From the NCBI RefSeq assembly GCF_000196515.1, contig NC_014248.1, positions 1,411,501 to 1,475,500 of the forward strand: DNA of 64,000 bases, written 5' to 3'. A program made the position numbers and the translations under genes. The notes beneath the pieces were generated by a model. It made no database searches. It saw nothing but the letters and a program-made list of their open reading frames with translations, and had not been told where the DNA came from. This document shows, piece by piece, positions 1 through 9,781 of the stretch. This DNA is from 'Nostoc azollae' 0708. Lineage in GTDB: Bacteria; Cyanobacteriota; Cyanobacteriia; Cyanobacteriales; Nostocaceae. Position 1 is the first letter of the stretch; every line of letters starts with the position of its first letter.

Positions 1-330
1 CTTCTCTGTCTATTTTAATCCCAGCCTTCTTACTGCCTTTGTTGTCCTTTTTTGGCGTTTGTCACTCTTTCTGCGATGAGTGATTACTTGTGAAGCCTTT
101 TTGATTCTTGGCTTTTATCTCTGGCTGACCCTTTTCTCCCTTCAATCGGTTGTTTTCATCTCTTAACCCTTGATTTTCTGCCCATAATTCTTTTACTTCT
201 AATTATTACTCCTCTATTAGATTCAGTCATATCTCTACTTTCTGAACCATGGATTCTCCTGCAATTCCTTTTCGCTCAATGCTTTGGAGCAACTCTGTTT
301 GTGATAAATCTTTTGCTAAAATTTTTTGCC
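1..330 (-). pseudogene. IS66-like transposase, N-terminal remnant
   Basis: Read on the minus strand, this stretch encodes pieces typical of the start of an IS66-like transposase: SQTELLQ, then a coiled-coil heptad segment (LWAENQGLRDENNRLKGE) and a basic region (PKKDNKGSKKAGIKIDRE). A stop and frame changes interrupt it, and it runs out of the window at position 1. It abuts the methyltransferase pseudogene near 340-360. It is a dead mobile-element fragment; the family call rests on remembered family features. Confidence 0.5.
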
Positions 331-600
331 TCATGCCTCATATTTTATAACGCCCTGTGTCCCACCTTCAACTTTTTCTTTTTTTTCTCTTACCCCTACT
401 TATTCTGCCGATACAATTGAGTATTATACAAATCCTGGTGATGTTGTTTTGGATTCATTTTGCCGCTCAGGGATGACAGGAGTAGCGGCAACAGAAGTAG
501 GACGTAAAGCTCTCCTATCGGATTTGTCTCCCGCAGCAGCATTTATAGCTTATAACTTAAACACACCGATAGATGCTGGTTTATATCTCAATGCCATTAA

Positions 601-1952
601 CGGGACTTCAACGAAAATCAAGTCCAAATCTAGCCCAAACTGGCTTTATAAGAAGGAAACACGTCCGGATTCCAGTTGAACCAATCAATAAATAGAAAAG
701 ATATGGCTGTTCTAAACCCTTCTAAAGCTGCAGTAAAAGTATTCAAAGGTTTCTTAGCCCACCTTGGTCTTAATCCTCCAGTCCACTGATGGCAAATAAT
801 AAAAGTGTAGGCACAGCAAACCAAAATAAAATGGCGCAGTCAACTGCTCTTATCTCCAACTTGATATTCGTTGAGTCCTAACCATCCCTTGGCTTTCCTG
901 TAAACAACTACTACCCAATTTCTTTGACAATATGTATCAACTATCCAGGTGTGACAATTGATGAAGAAAAGTTGGTAATAAAGTAGTCAATATCAGTGGC
1001 TTGAGAGAAAGTTGAAGCGTTGATGAATATAGCAATCTTCCCCTTTCCACTTAAGGCTGATATTTCTACTTCTTTAGTTACTACCCATAATCTTTTGGGT
1101 TTATCTAACTCCAGTTCAATTTCTGTAAAAGCCTCTTGGGGTAAACTTTGTACTAATTCATCTAACCTGATTATTTGTGGACTATCCTCTTAGTCACTGG
1201 CAAGGACTTTGGGATTTTTAGCTAATCCTCCTCAATACTTTCAATTCCGATTTTCTATTTTTAATAAGAAAGATGTATTGTGTCCATATCCAGGATCTAT
1301 AATTACTATTCCTGGTTGATAACCACGGCTTAAGGTCAGATGTATTAATTTAATTCCTAACTCAGGTTTATTCTCAAATAGAGGGTCTTGTTTCCCTTTG
1401 GGTCAAGAATCACCGTGGTGATCTAACTCTATATCTAATGGTAAGCTTTTACTGCCATATAGATGTGTTGTTACTACTACTATCCCATTATCCCTTTTCC
1501 CAATTTCTCCAATATATTTTCTTCCTACTCCATCCCTAAAATTCCCCCTTTTTCTATGGACAGAATCATCAATTATTAAGCTAAATCCTCTGGTGATTCT
1601 CCTCTGACTACACTTGTTCATAATCTCTAACCGACGGTCATTGACTTGGGAACTGGACCAAGGTGCTTCATTTAAAAAGTGGTGTAATCGTTGGTAAGTC
1701 ACCCCTAGGGTATTCTCTGCCATTTAAAATAGGTTTTTTCTCTCACTTTCACCCAATCATCCCCCTAAATAATGTCTAAACTCTGTTCTTTCCCCTTGAT
1801 GAGTAAATACATCATCAAACCTTTAACACCATCTTTCAAACCATGGTGCCATTGCTGGGGCAGTGGTTTCTTTCATCAGCTTCTTTGAACGTGAAAGCTA
1901 CACCGAAAGCCCATTATACTCCTTTTTACTCTTAACTTTTGTTTAAGTCCTG
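601..1952 (-). mobile_element. IS701-type insertion sequence, copy A (defective)
   Basis: A 1352-bp element with imperfect terminal inverted repeats: the left end begins CGGGACTTCAACGAAAA and the right end, read inward, CAGGACTTAAACAAAAG. The flanks carry a direct TTAA (597-600 and 1953-1956), which fits the YTAR target duplication of the IS701 family. The transposase starts at 1723 on the minus strand (MAENTLGVTYQRLHHFL) and shows the DDE-type segment IIDDSVHRKRGNF. It then hits a TGA at HHGDS and further stops and a frameshift. The same lesions occur in copy B (24.5-25.9 kb). The element interrupts the methyltransferase gene. Confidence 0.85.
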
Positions 1953-2284
1953 TTAATGATATTTTAGATCGAGCAGCTTCTCTTGACAAAAAACTTTATA
2001 CAACCCACTGTCGAGATTGTGGTTCACTAGCCAAAGTTTTATATACTGTTTGGATCTACGGCTTAATATGTCAAAATTGTCAGCAAGAGTTTATTTTTTG
2101 GGATATTGGATCTGATAAAAAAGCTTCAGTGAAAGAAAGCAAAATAAAAACAGAAGTGAACTGTCCTCACTGTAATTTCTTGTTAAAGAAACGTAACCTC
2201 AAACCCACGCAACTTTATCCTGTAGCAGTCGGTTATAAATTTTATGGTAGCAGACTAAAAGAAAGTTGTGTACCTTTAAATAAT

Positions 2285-2451
2285 AGACCTCTTGCAAAAT
2301 TTTTTATATGGTACGATAGAGATTTTTAGCTCTTATATATCTTTGGTATTCTTTGCAGTCGCTAATTCAAACATAACCGTGTAACTCTAACTTTTAGCTA
2401 GAATAAAGATAACCGCCTATTTGAACATAAAGTTGATTCTGTAAGAGGTCT
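2285..2451. mobile_element. 167-bp MITE-like element
   Basis: A short AT-rich insert bounded by inverted ends: AGACCTCTTGCAAAA on the left and, read inward from the right, AGACCTCTTACAGAA. It is flanked by AAT on both sides, a plausible 3-bp target duplication. Deleting it with one AAT restores the methyltransferase frame (…VPLNNFDVE…). It encodes nothing recognisable, so it would have been moved in trans by a related transposase. Confidence 0.7.
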
Positions 2452-3229
2452 AATTTTGATGTTGAATTAATTAACTCAATAGAGAAATCTCCAATACATA
2501 AAAATTTATGGTATCCACAAAATAAAATTCCTGAAGGAGTAAATACACAGCAACCAACTCTGGCTGGAATTAAAACTGTTGACCAATTTTATACTCGTCG
2601 CGCTTTATATGCAATGTCATTTCTCTGGCAAGAAGCATCAAGCTGGCCTGATATAAAAGTCATAGATAAACTGTTGTTCACACTTACATCGCTATATCAA
2701 AGGATAACAGTATTTAGTAAATTTCGTTTTTGGGGTGGCAGTGGTAATACGTCTAATTTTCATGTACCAACTATAATGAATGAGTAAAATGTGTTTCAGG
2801 TCTTTAAAAGAAAAGCTCAAACAATTAGTTGGTATTTTCGTGAGTCTACTTATATTTCTCATACTGTTCAAGTCAGTACATAATCTGCCTGTAATTTACG
2901 GCAAATACCAGATCAATCAGTTGATTATGTTTTCACTAATCCGCTTTTTGGATCTAAGATCAATTAATCGGAAATGAATGTGCTTTGGGAAAGTTGCCTT
3001 CAGCAGTGGACTGATAATACAGAAGAGTCAATAGTTAATTCAATTCAAGGTAAAGGTTATCAAGAATTACGAACATTTACTTTCTACAGTATTTCCTGAA
3101 ATCAAGCGAGTCTTGAAAGATGGTAGTTGGTTAACAGTACCCTTTCATAATTCTTCTGAAAAGGCGTGGGTTGTAATTCAAGAAGCTTTAGCTGAATCGT
3201 AAGGATTCAGGTGGTGGGGTATTGACAAG

Positions 3230-4615
3230 TGTGATAAGTGAGACAGAATATAGCAGTTATGGAAAAGAACCTGCCACCAAGACTAGACAGAGAGATATTG
3301 AAGGAGTTGGCAACAGACTAACTGGTAGGAATCATTAGACTAACTGGTATAAATCACTAGACTAACTGGTATAAATCATTATCCAAACCACCGTCGGGAG
3401 ACATCCTCAAGGAAACCGAGAACAAACAAGAAGAGAAACCAGAAGAGAACCAGACACGAAAACGGAAACCAAGAGGACAACCAGGGCATAGGGAAAAAAC
3501 GAGAAAGGGGTTTGGTGGAGTAGATAGATTTGAGATAATCGGACGGCAAGTGTGTGGATCGTGAGGTCAGGGGCAATTGTTTGGCGAACCAATAAAAATC
3601 CAAACACAACAAGTAGGGGACTTGGTGGACAGGCCAATGGAAGTGGATTTGGAGTGTGTGTGGGGAAACACAAAGGGTACACTAGTCACCAGAGATAGTA
3701 TCAGGACAAGATATAGGAGTTACAGGACAAGCTTTTTCGGGATGGATCAATAACTAGGGCTATTGACCCTATGAAAAATAACACTTGTTGTTGTGGGAAC
3801 TGGGTCAAATAGAAATTGGAGTGGGAACATTAGTAGGTACCAATGAAGGAATAGATGGTCCAGTGGCTCAAAGTATTCATAGCCTCAAACAGTGGATAAA
3901 ACAAACCCAGCCTCATATCCTTGGGGATGAAACACTCTGGGTAGTCAAAGGGGTGAAACAATGGTTATGGATTTTTGCCAATAGTGACTTCCCTTTATTT
4001 CATGGGCCTGATACTCCTTGTCCTGGCGAATTAGAATCCATTGTGGGTTCAAGTTACTCTGGTGTAATCAGTTCTGATGACTTTACTGCCTATAACGATT
4101 ATGCGGTCACAGCTCAACAGAAATGTCAGGCACATCTACCCTACCCCGTCACTTCAAGACACTAATCAAGATTTCTGGCTTCAATCACCAAGAAATTGGC
4201 ACAAAATTCATCGACCTCATAGATGGTTTTAAAAACTACCTTTTATTCCAACAAACCCAAAACCTTCATGAATTCTTGACTTGCCCATCCTAGTTTCAAC
4301 CAAAGGTTGAATCTTCCATTAATTCATTGATAAAGCCCCAGGAGAACCTGGTAAACTTTTACCTTCCTTAGGCAATAGACCTTGATCATAATTTAGCTGA
4401 ACCAAGGTTAGGTTTAGCACTGAAACAAGGAAAAGTCTGTGGTGATTCTCTTTCTCTGGAGCTATTCCAACATACTGCCAATTTATTGACCGTTATACAA
4501 ACTTATCGCCGTCAAGCACTTTCTCTAATTGAGTCTTTTGACCAACCTATGAAAGCTATGGTTCACTCTGCTTTCCATACACCTTCTTTAATCCCTCTAC
4601 CTTACAACTGAATCC
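3230..4615 (+). pseudogene. IS66-family transposase, multiply frameshifted
   Basis: Pieces in different frames assemble into a near-full-length IS66 transposase: NLPPRLDREILKELAT, a basic/Pro-rich linker (RKRKPRGQPGH), the Cys-containing zinc region, then the catalytic core (HILGDETLWVVKGVKQWLW, then SGVISSDDFTAYN) and the C-terminal part (VCGDSLSLELFQHTANLLT). The expected His of the HVDET motif reads LGDET. Many stops and frameshifts make it inactive. The longest single open stretch is 3785-4165. It lies between the methyltransferase and FeoA pseudogenes. Confidence 0.75.
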
Positions 4616-4636
4616 TTACCAATAAATTCGTATATT

Positions 4637-4867
4637 TTACCCTTCCACCACACGCACATAAATAGCCCGTGCTATGTCCCGCTCGATAGTCATTGGCAGA
4701 TTACTAACTTTAATCACAAAAGTGGGAAACTGCTGTTATATAAGAACTTGAGTTCCTGTCTTTATACGCATTGATATCAGTTTCTTTCTAATGATTTCAT
4801 CTTGAGTTTTACAGACAGTGACAATACCTTGCGCACAAGTTTTCAGCAATTCTAAAGAGCAACCCAT
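4637..4867 (-). pseudogene. feoA: FeoA-domain protein, one internal stop
   Basis: Reading from ATG 4867 gives a 76-codon frame typical of a small FeoA (SH3-like) protein: MGCSLELLKTCAQGIV at the start, a central MRIKTGTQVLI, then IERDIARAIYVRVVEG at the end. A single in-frame TAA at 4738-4736 (codon 44) cuts it; no frameshift is needed to read the rest. FeoA proteins assist ferrous iron uptake through FeoB. The gene lies directly downstream of fdxH on the same strand, a place where iron supply to nitrogenase would make sense. The family call comes from motif recognition. Confidence 0.7.
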
Positions 4868-4920
4868 GATACTAAAAGCAGTAAACATTGCAGAATAATA
4901 ATAACAAAAGATAAAAATTG

Positions 4921-4955
4921 CAATGATGAAAGATGTTTATCATCTTTCATCATTG
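4921..4955 (-). terminator. Perfect 15-bp hairpin after fdxH
   Basis: The arms CAATGATGAAAGATG and CATCTTTCATCATTG pair perfectly around a TTTAT loop. On the minus strand the hairpin is followed by CAATTTTTATCTTTTG, a T-rich tail. It sits 45 bases past the fdxH stop and before the FeoA pseudogene, so it is a likely end of the nif transcript or a processing/partial terminator. Confidence 0.65.
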
Positions 4956-4999
4956 TTAAATGATAAATCGAGTAATGCTAAAACATTACTGATATTCTA

Positions 5000-5299
5000 T
5001 TAAGCAAGGTAAGGTTCTTGATGGGTTTTGATTGTGCAGTTGGAACGGGGATATGTAACGCACAACAAAGCGAAACCTTTAGCCATTTGCTCATCATCCA
5101 AGAAGTTTTGATCGTCTTGGTTGATTTCACCTTCTACAACTTTACCTACACAGCTAGAGCAAGAACCAGCGTGACAAGAGAATGGTAATTCAATACCAGC
5201 TTCTTCTGCACCATCGAGAATTGTAGTTTCTTCGTCGATTTCAATTGTAGTGTCGAGTTCTTGTTTTTTGTTGATCAATCTTACTTGATAGGCAGCCAT
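5000..5299 (-). CDS. fdxH: Heterocyst-type [2Fe-2S] ferredoxin, nitrogenase electron donor
   Basis: A 99-residue plant-type ferredoxin that passes electrons to dinitrogenase reductase (NifH) in heterocysts. The cluster ligands are visible as [11 protein letters not shown] around residues 42-50 plus the distal Cys near residue 80 (LLCVTYP). The N-terminus carries INKKQ; the paired lysines near positions 10-12 are a feature associated with FdxH and NifH contact. GAGGAG lies upstream of the ATG at 5299. It is the last intact gene of the nif cluster, after hesB, and ends 45 bp before a strong hairpin. It is intact, with normal length. Confidence 0.95.
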   Translation of the reverse strand: MAAYQVRLINKKQELDTTIEIDEETTILDGAEEAGIELPFSCHAGSCSSCVGKVVEGEINQDDQNFLDDEQMAKGFALLCVTYPRSNCTIKTHQEPYLA

Positions 5300-5494
5300 T
5301 TTCCGGTTCTCCTCAAACGTGAATAGATTTACTTTGGTAAATTGGTTAAGTCTCCCCTTTTTAGGGCGGGAAAATGCTCCCTTCCGTACATAAAAAATGT
5401 GGAGTATGTCTACGGGAAACTTGTAAAGTTGTAATTAGCAGAATAGAACTTAGGAAAGTTTCTATATCTATTTTTTCCTGAGTTCTAATTTTTT

Positions 5495-5869
5495 CTAGCT
5501 GCAAGGTACACCTTTCGGTGAACAATCGCCTGCTTTAAAAGACTTTCCACAACCGCAGGTGTCAGTTGCATTGGGATTGCTGAACTTAAAACCGCTGTCC
5601 ATTACTCCCTCAACAAAATCAATTACCACACCTTCTAATAACGGCGCACTTTTAGCATCCACGTAAACCAACACATTTCCTTGTTGGCTGACAACATCAT
5701 CTGGTTGTAGCTTACTGGTAATTTCAATTCCATACTCATAGCCATTGCAACCACCATCTTTAACCAAGATGCGGATACCTTTTGTAGCGTTATTAGTTTC
5801 CTCAGTTGCGGAACCTCTTAAAAATGCCCTCAGACGAAATTCTGCCTTTTCTGTTAAAATAACAGTCAT
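5495..5869 (-). CDS. hesB: HesB/IscA-family Fe-S assembly protein
   Basis: A 124-residue A-type iron-sulfur carrier. It has the conserved DGGCNGYEY segment and the C-terminal pair DTCGCGKSF, together giving the three conserved Cys of the HesB/IscA family. It carries or inserts Fe-S clusters for nitrogenase proteins. In heterocystous cyanobacteria it follows hesA and precedes fdxH, as here. The C-terminal tail CSPKGVPCS adds further cysteines. It is intact and cotranscription with hesA is likely (62-bp gap). Confidence 0.93.
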   Translation of the reverse strand: MTVILTEKAEFRLRAFLRGSATEETNNATKGIRILVKDGGCNGYEYGIEITSKLQPDDVVSQQGNVLVYVDAKSAPLLEGVVIDFVEGVMDSGFKFSNPNATDTCGCGKSFKAGDCSPKGVPCS

Positions 5870-5931
5870 TTTGTTTCCTGTTCTGTAGCGATTATTCTGA
5901 TTTGAGATGTGGATTTTTTAGATTTGGTACT

Positions 5932-6714
5932 TTACACGGTCACAGATTGGGATTGGGAGTATCTCCAAGGTGCAGTATTACCGCAGACTGGACAGTTGCG
6001 ATCACGATGAGAACGACGTTTAGCAAACTCCATTCTGTTAAAATCTATTGTCAGCAGTTCCGACAATAGCGGTTGACTAAACCCGGTAATCAGCTTGATT
6101 GCTTCCAACGCTGTCAAACAAGCCAAGGTCCCAGAAACAGCCCCTACAACTGAAAAACCACGCCGATCCCAATCAGGCTTTTCTGGAAACAGACAGGACA
6201 AACAAGGACTCACACCAGGAATAATCGTGGTTAGATAAGCCTCCATCCCGTCCATAGCAGCCTCTACCATTGGCTTACGCCAACGCACACAAGCTTCATT
6301 TAACAAATTCCGCTCGGTGAAATTGTGAGCGCAGTCCAGAGCCATATTCCCCGATTGCACCAAGGAATCTACATTTTCCGGGGTGATATAGTCATAAATC
6401 GCTTCAATCTGCACATCAGGATTAATACCTGCCAGAGTTTCTTTGGCTTTGAATACTCTTGGTTTTCCTACCCAATCGTCAGTCATCAAAACTTGACGAT
6501 TCATATCATCCTGACGCAAATTACCACCCCGGACTAGGATTAGCCGTCCAACGCCTGCTACTGCTAAGTAAAGGGCCGCCGTACCGCCTAATCCTCCTAC
6601 ACCAGTCACCAAAACCGTCGCTGACTTCAGGCGCTTTTGAGCCACTGCACCAAAATTCGGGAGCATCATTTGGCGACTATAGCGTTCTAATTCGGTAGGC
6701 GTTAGGTTGATCAA
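5932..6714 (-). CDS. hesA: HesA, ThiF/MoeB-like adenylyltransferase
   Basis: A 260-residue E1-like (ThiF/MoeB/HesA) protein. It has the nucleotide-binding Gly-rich loop (TGVGGLGG, about residues 36-43), a Cys pair CLSC near the middle and CPVC near the C-terminus that probably bind zinc. In nif clusters HesA is linked to molybdenum/cofactor or sulfur handling; the exact reaction is not settled. The start ATG is 10 bp downstream of the nifW stop, so the two are translationally close. It is intact. Confidence 0.92.
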   Translation of the reverse strand: MINLTPTELERYSRQMMLPNFGAVAQKRLKSATVLVTGVGGLGGTAALYLAVAGVGRLILVRGGNLRQDDMNRQVLMTDDWVGKPRVFKAKETLAGINPDVQIEAIYDYITPENVDSLVQSGNMALDCAHNFTERNLLNEACVRWRKPMVEAAMDGMEAYLTTIIPGVSPCLSCLFPEKPDWDRRGFSVVGAVSGTLACLTALEAIKLITGFSQPLLSELLTIDFNRMEFAKRRSHRDRNCPVCGNTAPWRYSQSQSVTV

Positions 6715-6724
6715 TTTATACCTC

Positions 6725-7042
6725 CTAATCAGAAGTTATTTCTGTCAGCGTAATTACATTCTTTGGCTTATCGTTAAACACCTTAAACAGCTTTTGTTCA
6801 TGGGGTGTTGATTCCTGAAAAACTTGGTAAGCTTTTTGCAAAGCCAAACAATATTGAGTTAATTTTTCTTCTGGACCCAAGTCAGGGAATTTATCATCAA
6901 TTTCATTCATGTATTGAGAAAACTTCTTCAATATATGAAGACGATTGACATTTACAAATTTCTGGTCATAAGGCAGTTGAAAAAAGATGAAATACTCTTC
7001 TGCATCTACAAGCTTCTTGAATTCTTCAATAGTTCCACTCAT
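6725..7042 (-). CDS. nifW: NifW nitrogenase accessory protein
   Basis: A 105-residue protein with the NifW start (MSGTIEEFKKLVDAEEYFIF) and length. NifW is associated with protecting or stabilising the MoFe protein. The ATG overlaps the end of the upstream DUF683 gene by 4 bases (7039-7042), indicating translational coupling. It is followed 10 bp later by hesA and is intact. Confidence 0.92.
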   Translation of the reverse strand: MSGTIEEFKKLVDAEEYFIFFQLPYDQKFVNVNRLHILKKFSQYMNEIDDKFPDLGPEEKLTQYCLALQKAYQVFQESTPHEQKLFKVFNDKPKNVITLTEITSD

Positions 7043-7239
7043 TTAGCATCCTCGATTTTTTTTAGCTGTTGCTTGAGTCCATCTAACTCTCGGTAAATTT
7101 CGTAAGTCTCAGCCGCAACATCCATAAGTGTTTTGTAATCTGTTGGTAATCCCTCAGCTAAATCATGCAAGTCCATTTTCATTTGACCTGCTTTGCTATT
7201 TAGCTTCCTAATTTTTGCTGTGAGTTCCTCAATGGTCAT
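7039..7239 (-). CDS. Small nif-cluster protein, DUF683/CCE_0567 type
   Basis: A 66-residue, predicted alpha-helical hairpin protein (MTIEELTAKIRKLNSKAGQ, later EIYRELDGLKQQLKK). This small family sits in nif clusters between the NifX-associated protein and nifW. Its role is not firmly known; metal/cofactor-related functions have been suggested for the family. It overlaps nifW by 4 bases. Upstream is a 66-bp gap filled by STRR sequence. Confidence 0.88.
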   Translation of the reverse strand: MTIEELTAKIRKLNSKAGQMKMDLHDLAEGLPTDYKTLMDVAAETYEIYRELDGLKQQLKKIEDAK

Positions 7240-7305
7240 TGGTGATTGGTAATTGGTAATTGGGTTATTAATTTCCCCATGTCCCCAGTCCCCAATTCCT
7301 AAGTC
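7240..7305. repeat. STRR in intercistronic gap
   Basis: The gap holds heptanucleotide-type repeats (GGTAATTGGTAATTGGG, then CCCCAGTCCCCAATTCC). The G-rich and C-rich halves are roughly complementary and could fold in the transcript. Confidence 0.7.
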
Positions 7306-7782
7306 TTAAATATTTCCTACTTCTGGGAAACGCTTGGCTAAATCAACACCTTTTTTGACGAACTTTTCTCCCTCTTCTGCTAATTGTTCTAGGGAGTCAA
7401 AACCATAACGGTGAGCATCGCGTAAAGTTTTTATAACTAACAATAAACGACCAGAAAAGACTAATGCCCAACCAAAACCTTCATGACCTAAGTCAACTAC
7501 CACGTTAGATATTAGTCCGGTTTCTTTTTCAATGCTGGCTGCAACAGCACGGAAAAAGGCGTTGATCCGAGAAATAGTTGCTGGGTCTACTTCACCTTCA
7601 ACAGAAATTTCCCGTTTCTTTTGTTTAGTGACAACAAACGGTTTCAAAATTAATTCATCAGACCAACTCCGGTAAAAACCATAGCTGTCTTGCGCCCGGA
7701 TTTGTTGGACTAAACTCTTGAGAAAATGTGAAGTAATTTCTGTGTTGGTAGCAGTTCCGTTCACACTGTTATTTTCACTCAT
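7306..7782 (-). CDS. NifX-associated nitrogen-fixation protein (DUF269)
   Basis: A 158-residue member of the NifX-associated DUF269 family, with the typical run TSHFLKSLVQQIRAQDSYG near the N-terminus and the conserved central PFVVTKQKKREI. The family always accompanies nifX, and is thought to act in FeMo-cofactor maturation or storage; the biochemical role is not defined. Its ATG overlaps the nifX stop by 4 bases (7779-7782). It is intact. Confidence 0.92.
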   Translation of the reverse strand: MSENNSVNGTATNTEITSHFLKSLVQQIRAQDSYGFYRSWSDELILKPFVVTKQKKREISVEGEVDPATISRINAFFRAVAASIEKETGLISNVVVDLGHEGFGWALVFSGRLLLVIKTLRDAHRYGFDSLEQLAEEGEKFVKKGVDLAKRFPEVGNI

Positions 7783-8198
7783 ACCGTTGCTTCGTTTTCA
7801 ACTTCATCTGCAAAGTTTAATGTTTTTGGTTGTAAGGCTTTACGCAACCAGGGGGGAGGATTACCTTTAAGAGTTTTGACTAATTTAGTCAGAACTTCTT
7901 CAATTTTTTCTTCCTCTGATTTAGCCTTTACTGGAGTCACACCTCCTTTAATTAAGCGTGCAGCAGCACTTCCTCCAATGGCAACAACATAAACAATTGT
8001 GCAACCATTAAGCGCCTCAAGTTTAGGTGTGATTTTATCTTCACTGCCATCTTCTTTGAGGTCGCCTTCAAATTTCAGAGTTTCTAGAAATTCATATCCA
8101 TGATCGGAAATTTCATAGATATCAATTTCTCTAGCCCACCCAAAGTGAGCATTAACATGAATTCTATCTGTGGTGGTAAAGGCGATTTTCACTTTCAT
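7779..8198 (-). CDS. nifX: NifX, FeMo-cofactor precursor carrier
   Basis: A 139-residue protein of the NifX/NifY/NafY-type dinitrogenase iron-molybdenum cofactor binding fold. It begins MKVKIAFTTTDRIHVNAHFG with the conserved His-Phe-Gly, similar to the C-terminal domain of NifB in this window. NifX shuttles NifB-co and related precursors between NifB and NifEN. It overlaps the DUF269 gene by 4 bases and lies 124 bp after nifN across an STRR-rich gap. Confidence 0.93.
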   Translation of the reverse strand: MKVKIAFTTTDRIHVNAHFGWAREIDIYEISDHGYEFLETLKFEGDLKEDGSEDKITPKLEALNGCTIVYVVAIGGSAAARLIKGGVTPVKAKSEEEKIEEVLTKLVKTLKGNPPPWLRKALQPKTLNFADEVENEATV

Positions 8199-8219
8199 TA
8201 GTCCTTAGTCAAAAGATGG

Positions 8220-8322
8220 AATAGGAAATAGGAAATAGGGAATAAATAAGAAGTAAAAGGTAAAAGGTAAAAATAACAGTTGATTAATTTATCTCTGTCA
8301 CCTGTCACCTGTCACCTGTGAT
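8220..8322. repeat. STRR between nifN and nifX
   Basis: Tandem heptamer-type repeats: AGGAAAT/AAAGGTA runs at 8220-8270 and three CACCTGT-type units at 8297-8322. No coding potential is seen. Confidence 0.75.
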
Positions 8323-9654
8323 CTAATCCCTATTAATTACTGGTGACCAATGATTCATCATTAATGACTCTTCATGTTCTAAAAACAGGTTTCCTATAGC
8401 AAATAAAAGTTCCATAGTTCCGCGATAGCCTACTTTGGTAAATAGACCATTTCCTAAGCGGTCATAGATGGGAATTCCTAAACGATAGTGGGGAATTTTG
8501 AGGCGTTTCGATATGGTGTTCACATTAGAATTACCAATCAATAAATCAGAACCCACTGCTAAATCTTCCAAATCTTCCAAATCACCAATAGTAACATTTT
8601 TTATAGGAAGATGTTCTAACAAAGGTGATCGCGTCGTTGTCACAGCAGCATGAATAGAAGCCCCCATTGACTGTAGAAACTGCACTGTAGTCCACATTAA
8701 ATCCGGTTCTAAAGCCAAAGAAACCCGTTTAGCACCGAAGTAAAAATGAGTATCCAACATCGCATCTTGCAGCTGACGACGTTGACGACAATATTTTTCC
8801 GGTACAGGATTACCACTCAGAACTGATAAAGCCTGTAAAAACTCATCCACAGGTTCTAAACCAGTCAAATCCCGAAAAACTTCGTAATCTGTATTAAAAC
8901 GTTCTTGGAGAATTTTTGCAGCACCACGCATACTTTCACCTAAGGCGAAAGTGAAAGCAGAACTACCCAAAGAACGGAGTTGTTTAAGAGTCGTACCACT
9001 AACAGTTACTGCGCTGTAGTCATCTTCCAAATGACCATCCAACGAAGCACCCAAATCAGGGACAAAGATCGCTTCTAGTCCAAAAGATGTCACCATCTCT
9101 CGAACTTCCTGCACATCCCCAGGAGTAAAAGCCGAACCTGCTAAAATCGTAATTTGTTCAGGTTTAACTCCTCCAGCTTTAGGAACTTCCTTCAGAATAG
9201 TTTCTACAGCTACCGCAAAACCATCTTGCAACGCACCTTTAAAATCAGGAGTCGGAGCAAAAACAATTGCTAAATAGTCAAGTTCTGGATGACGTTCCCG
9301 AATATCCTTCAAGAAACGTTCAATATCATCTCCTCTAGTTTCTGTTAATCCAGTCGTACACAAGCCGATAATTTCCGGTTTAGCTTTTTCCACCAAAGTG
9401 AGAATAGCTTGTTCAACATTTTCCTCACCACCCAAAATAGTGGTAACTTCCGTCATTGCTGTAGTAGCAAGAGGAATTGCTTCCCGAAAATGTCGAACCA
9501 AAACCACCTTAGCAAAAGCAGTACAACCTTGAGAACCATGAAATAAAGGCATAGTTCCCTTCAAACCCAAAAAAGCCAAAGATGCACCTAAAGCTTGACT
9601 TTGTTTGAGAGGATTAACACTAACAGACTTATTGGGAACAGTGACAATTGCCAT
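8323..9654 (-). CDS. nifN: NifN, FeMo-cofactor scaffold subunit
   Basis: A 443-residue NifK-like protein. With NifE it forms the scaffold on which FeMo-cofactor is completed. It shows FHGSQGCTAFAKV (a cluster-ligand region matching the NifK GSQGC motif) and LCTTGLTETRGDD, equivalent to the [11 protein letters not shown] block of NifK with Cys replaced by Gly. The length is normal and it is intact. It follows nifE by 127 bp, a gap occupied by a six-copy heptamer repeat. Confidence 0.95.
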   Translation of the reverse strand: MAIVTVPNKSVSVNPLKQSQALGASLAFLGLKGTMPLFHGSQGCTAFAKVVLVRHFREAIPLATTAMTEVTTILGGEENVEQAILTLVEKAKPEIIGLCTTGLTETRGDDIERFLKDIRERHPELDYLAIVFAPTPDFKGALQDGFAVAVETILKEVPKAGGVKPEQITILAGSAFTPGDVQEVREMVTSFGLEAIFVPDLGASLDGHLEDDYSAVTVSGTTLKQLRSLGSSAFTFALGESMRGAAKILQERFNTDYEVFRDLTGLEPVDEFLQALSVLSGNPVPEKYCRQRRQLQDAMLDTHFYFGAKRVSLALEPDLMWTTVQFLQSMGASIHAAVTTTRSPLLEHLPIKNVTIGDLEDLEDLAVGSDLLIGNSNVNTISKRLKIPHYRLGIPIYDRLGNGLFTKVGYRGTMELLFAIGNLFLEHEESLMMNHWSPVINRD

Positions 9655-9687
9655 AAATTAATCTCAATAATCTCAAAATAATTTGTA

Positions 9688-9730
<43 letters not shown>

Positions 9731-9781
9731 ACAAGATCACTATTCCCTATTCCCTAATTACTGTCACCTGTGACCTAAAAA

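Larger units (their letters stand above)
390..3215 (+). pseudogene. DNA methyltransferase pseudogene, disrupted by IS701-type element and MITE
   Basis: Three separated blocks (about 390-600, 1957-2284, 2452-3215) join into one adenine/cytosine DNA methyltransferase-like protein of the DUF1156-like type. The first block has the AdoMet motif (VLDSFCRSGMTG, family FxGxG, with one Gly changed to Arg). The second has zinc-type CxxC pairs (CRDCG, CQNC, CPHC). The third has TNPLFGSKIN, a decayed DPPY-type catalytic motif. Removing the IS (601-1952) with one TTAA copy, and the MITE (2285-2451), restores reading frame across both junctions. After about 2790 several frameshifts and stops accumulate. 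The N-terminus is lost in the junction near 350. It is clearly non-functional. Confidence 0.75.

Noticed and set aside
3379-3682. Minus-strand hydrophobic frames
   Set aside because: Antisense of the IS66 transposase pseudogene.
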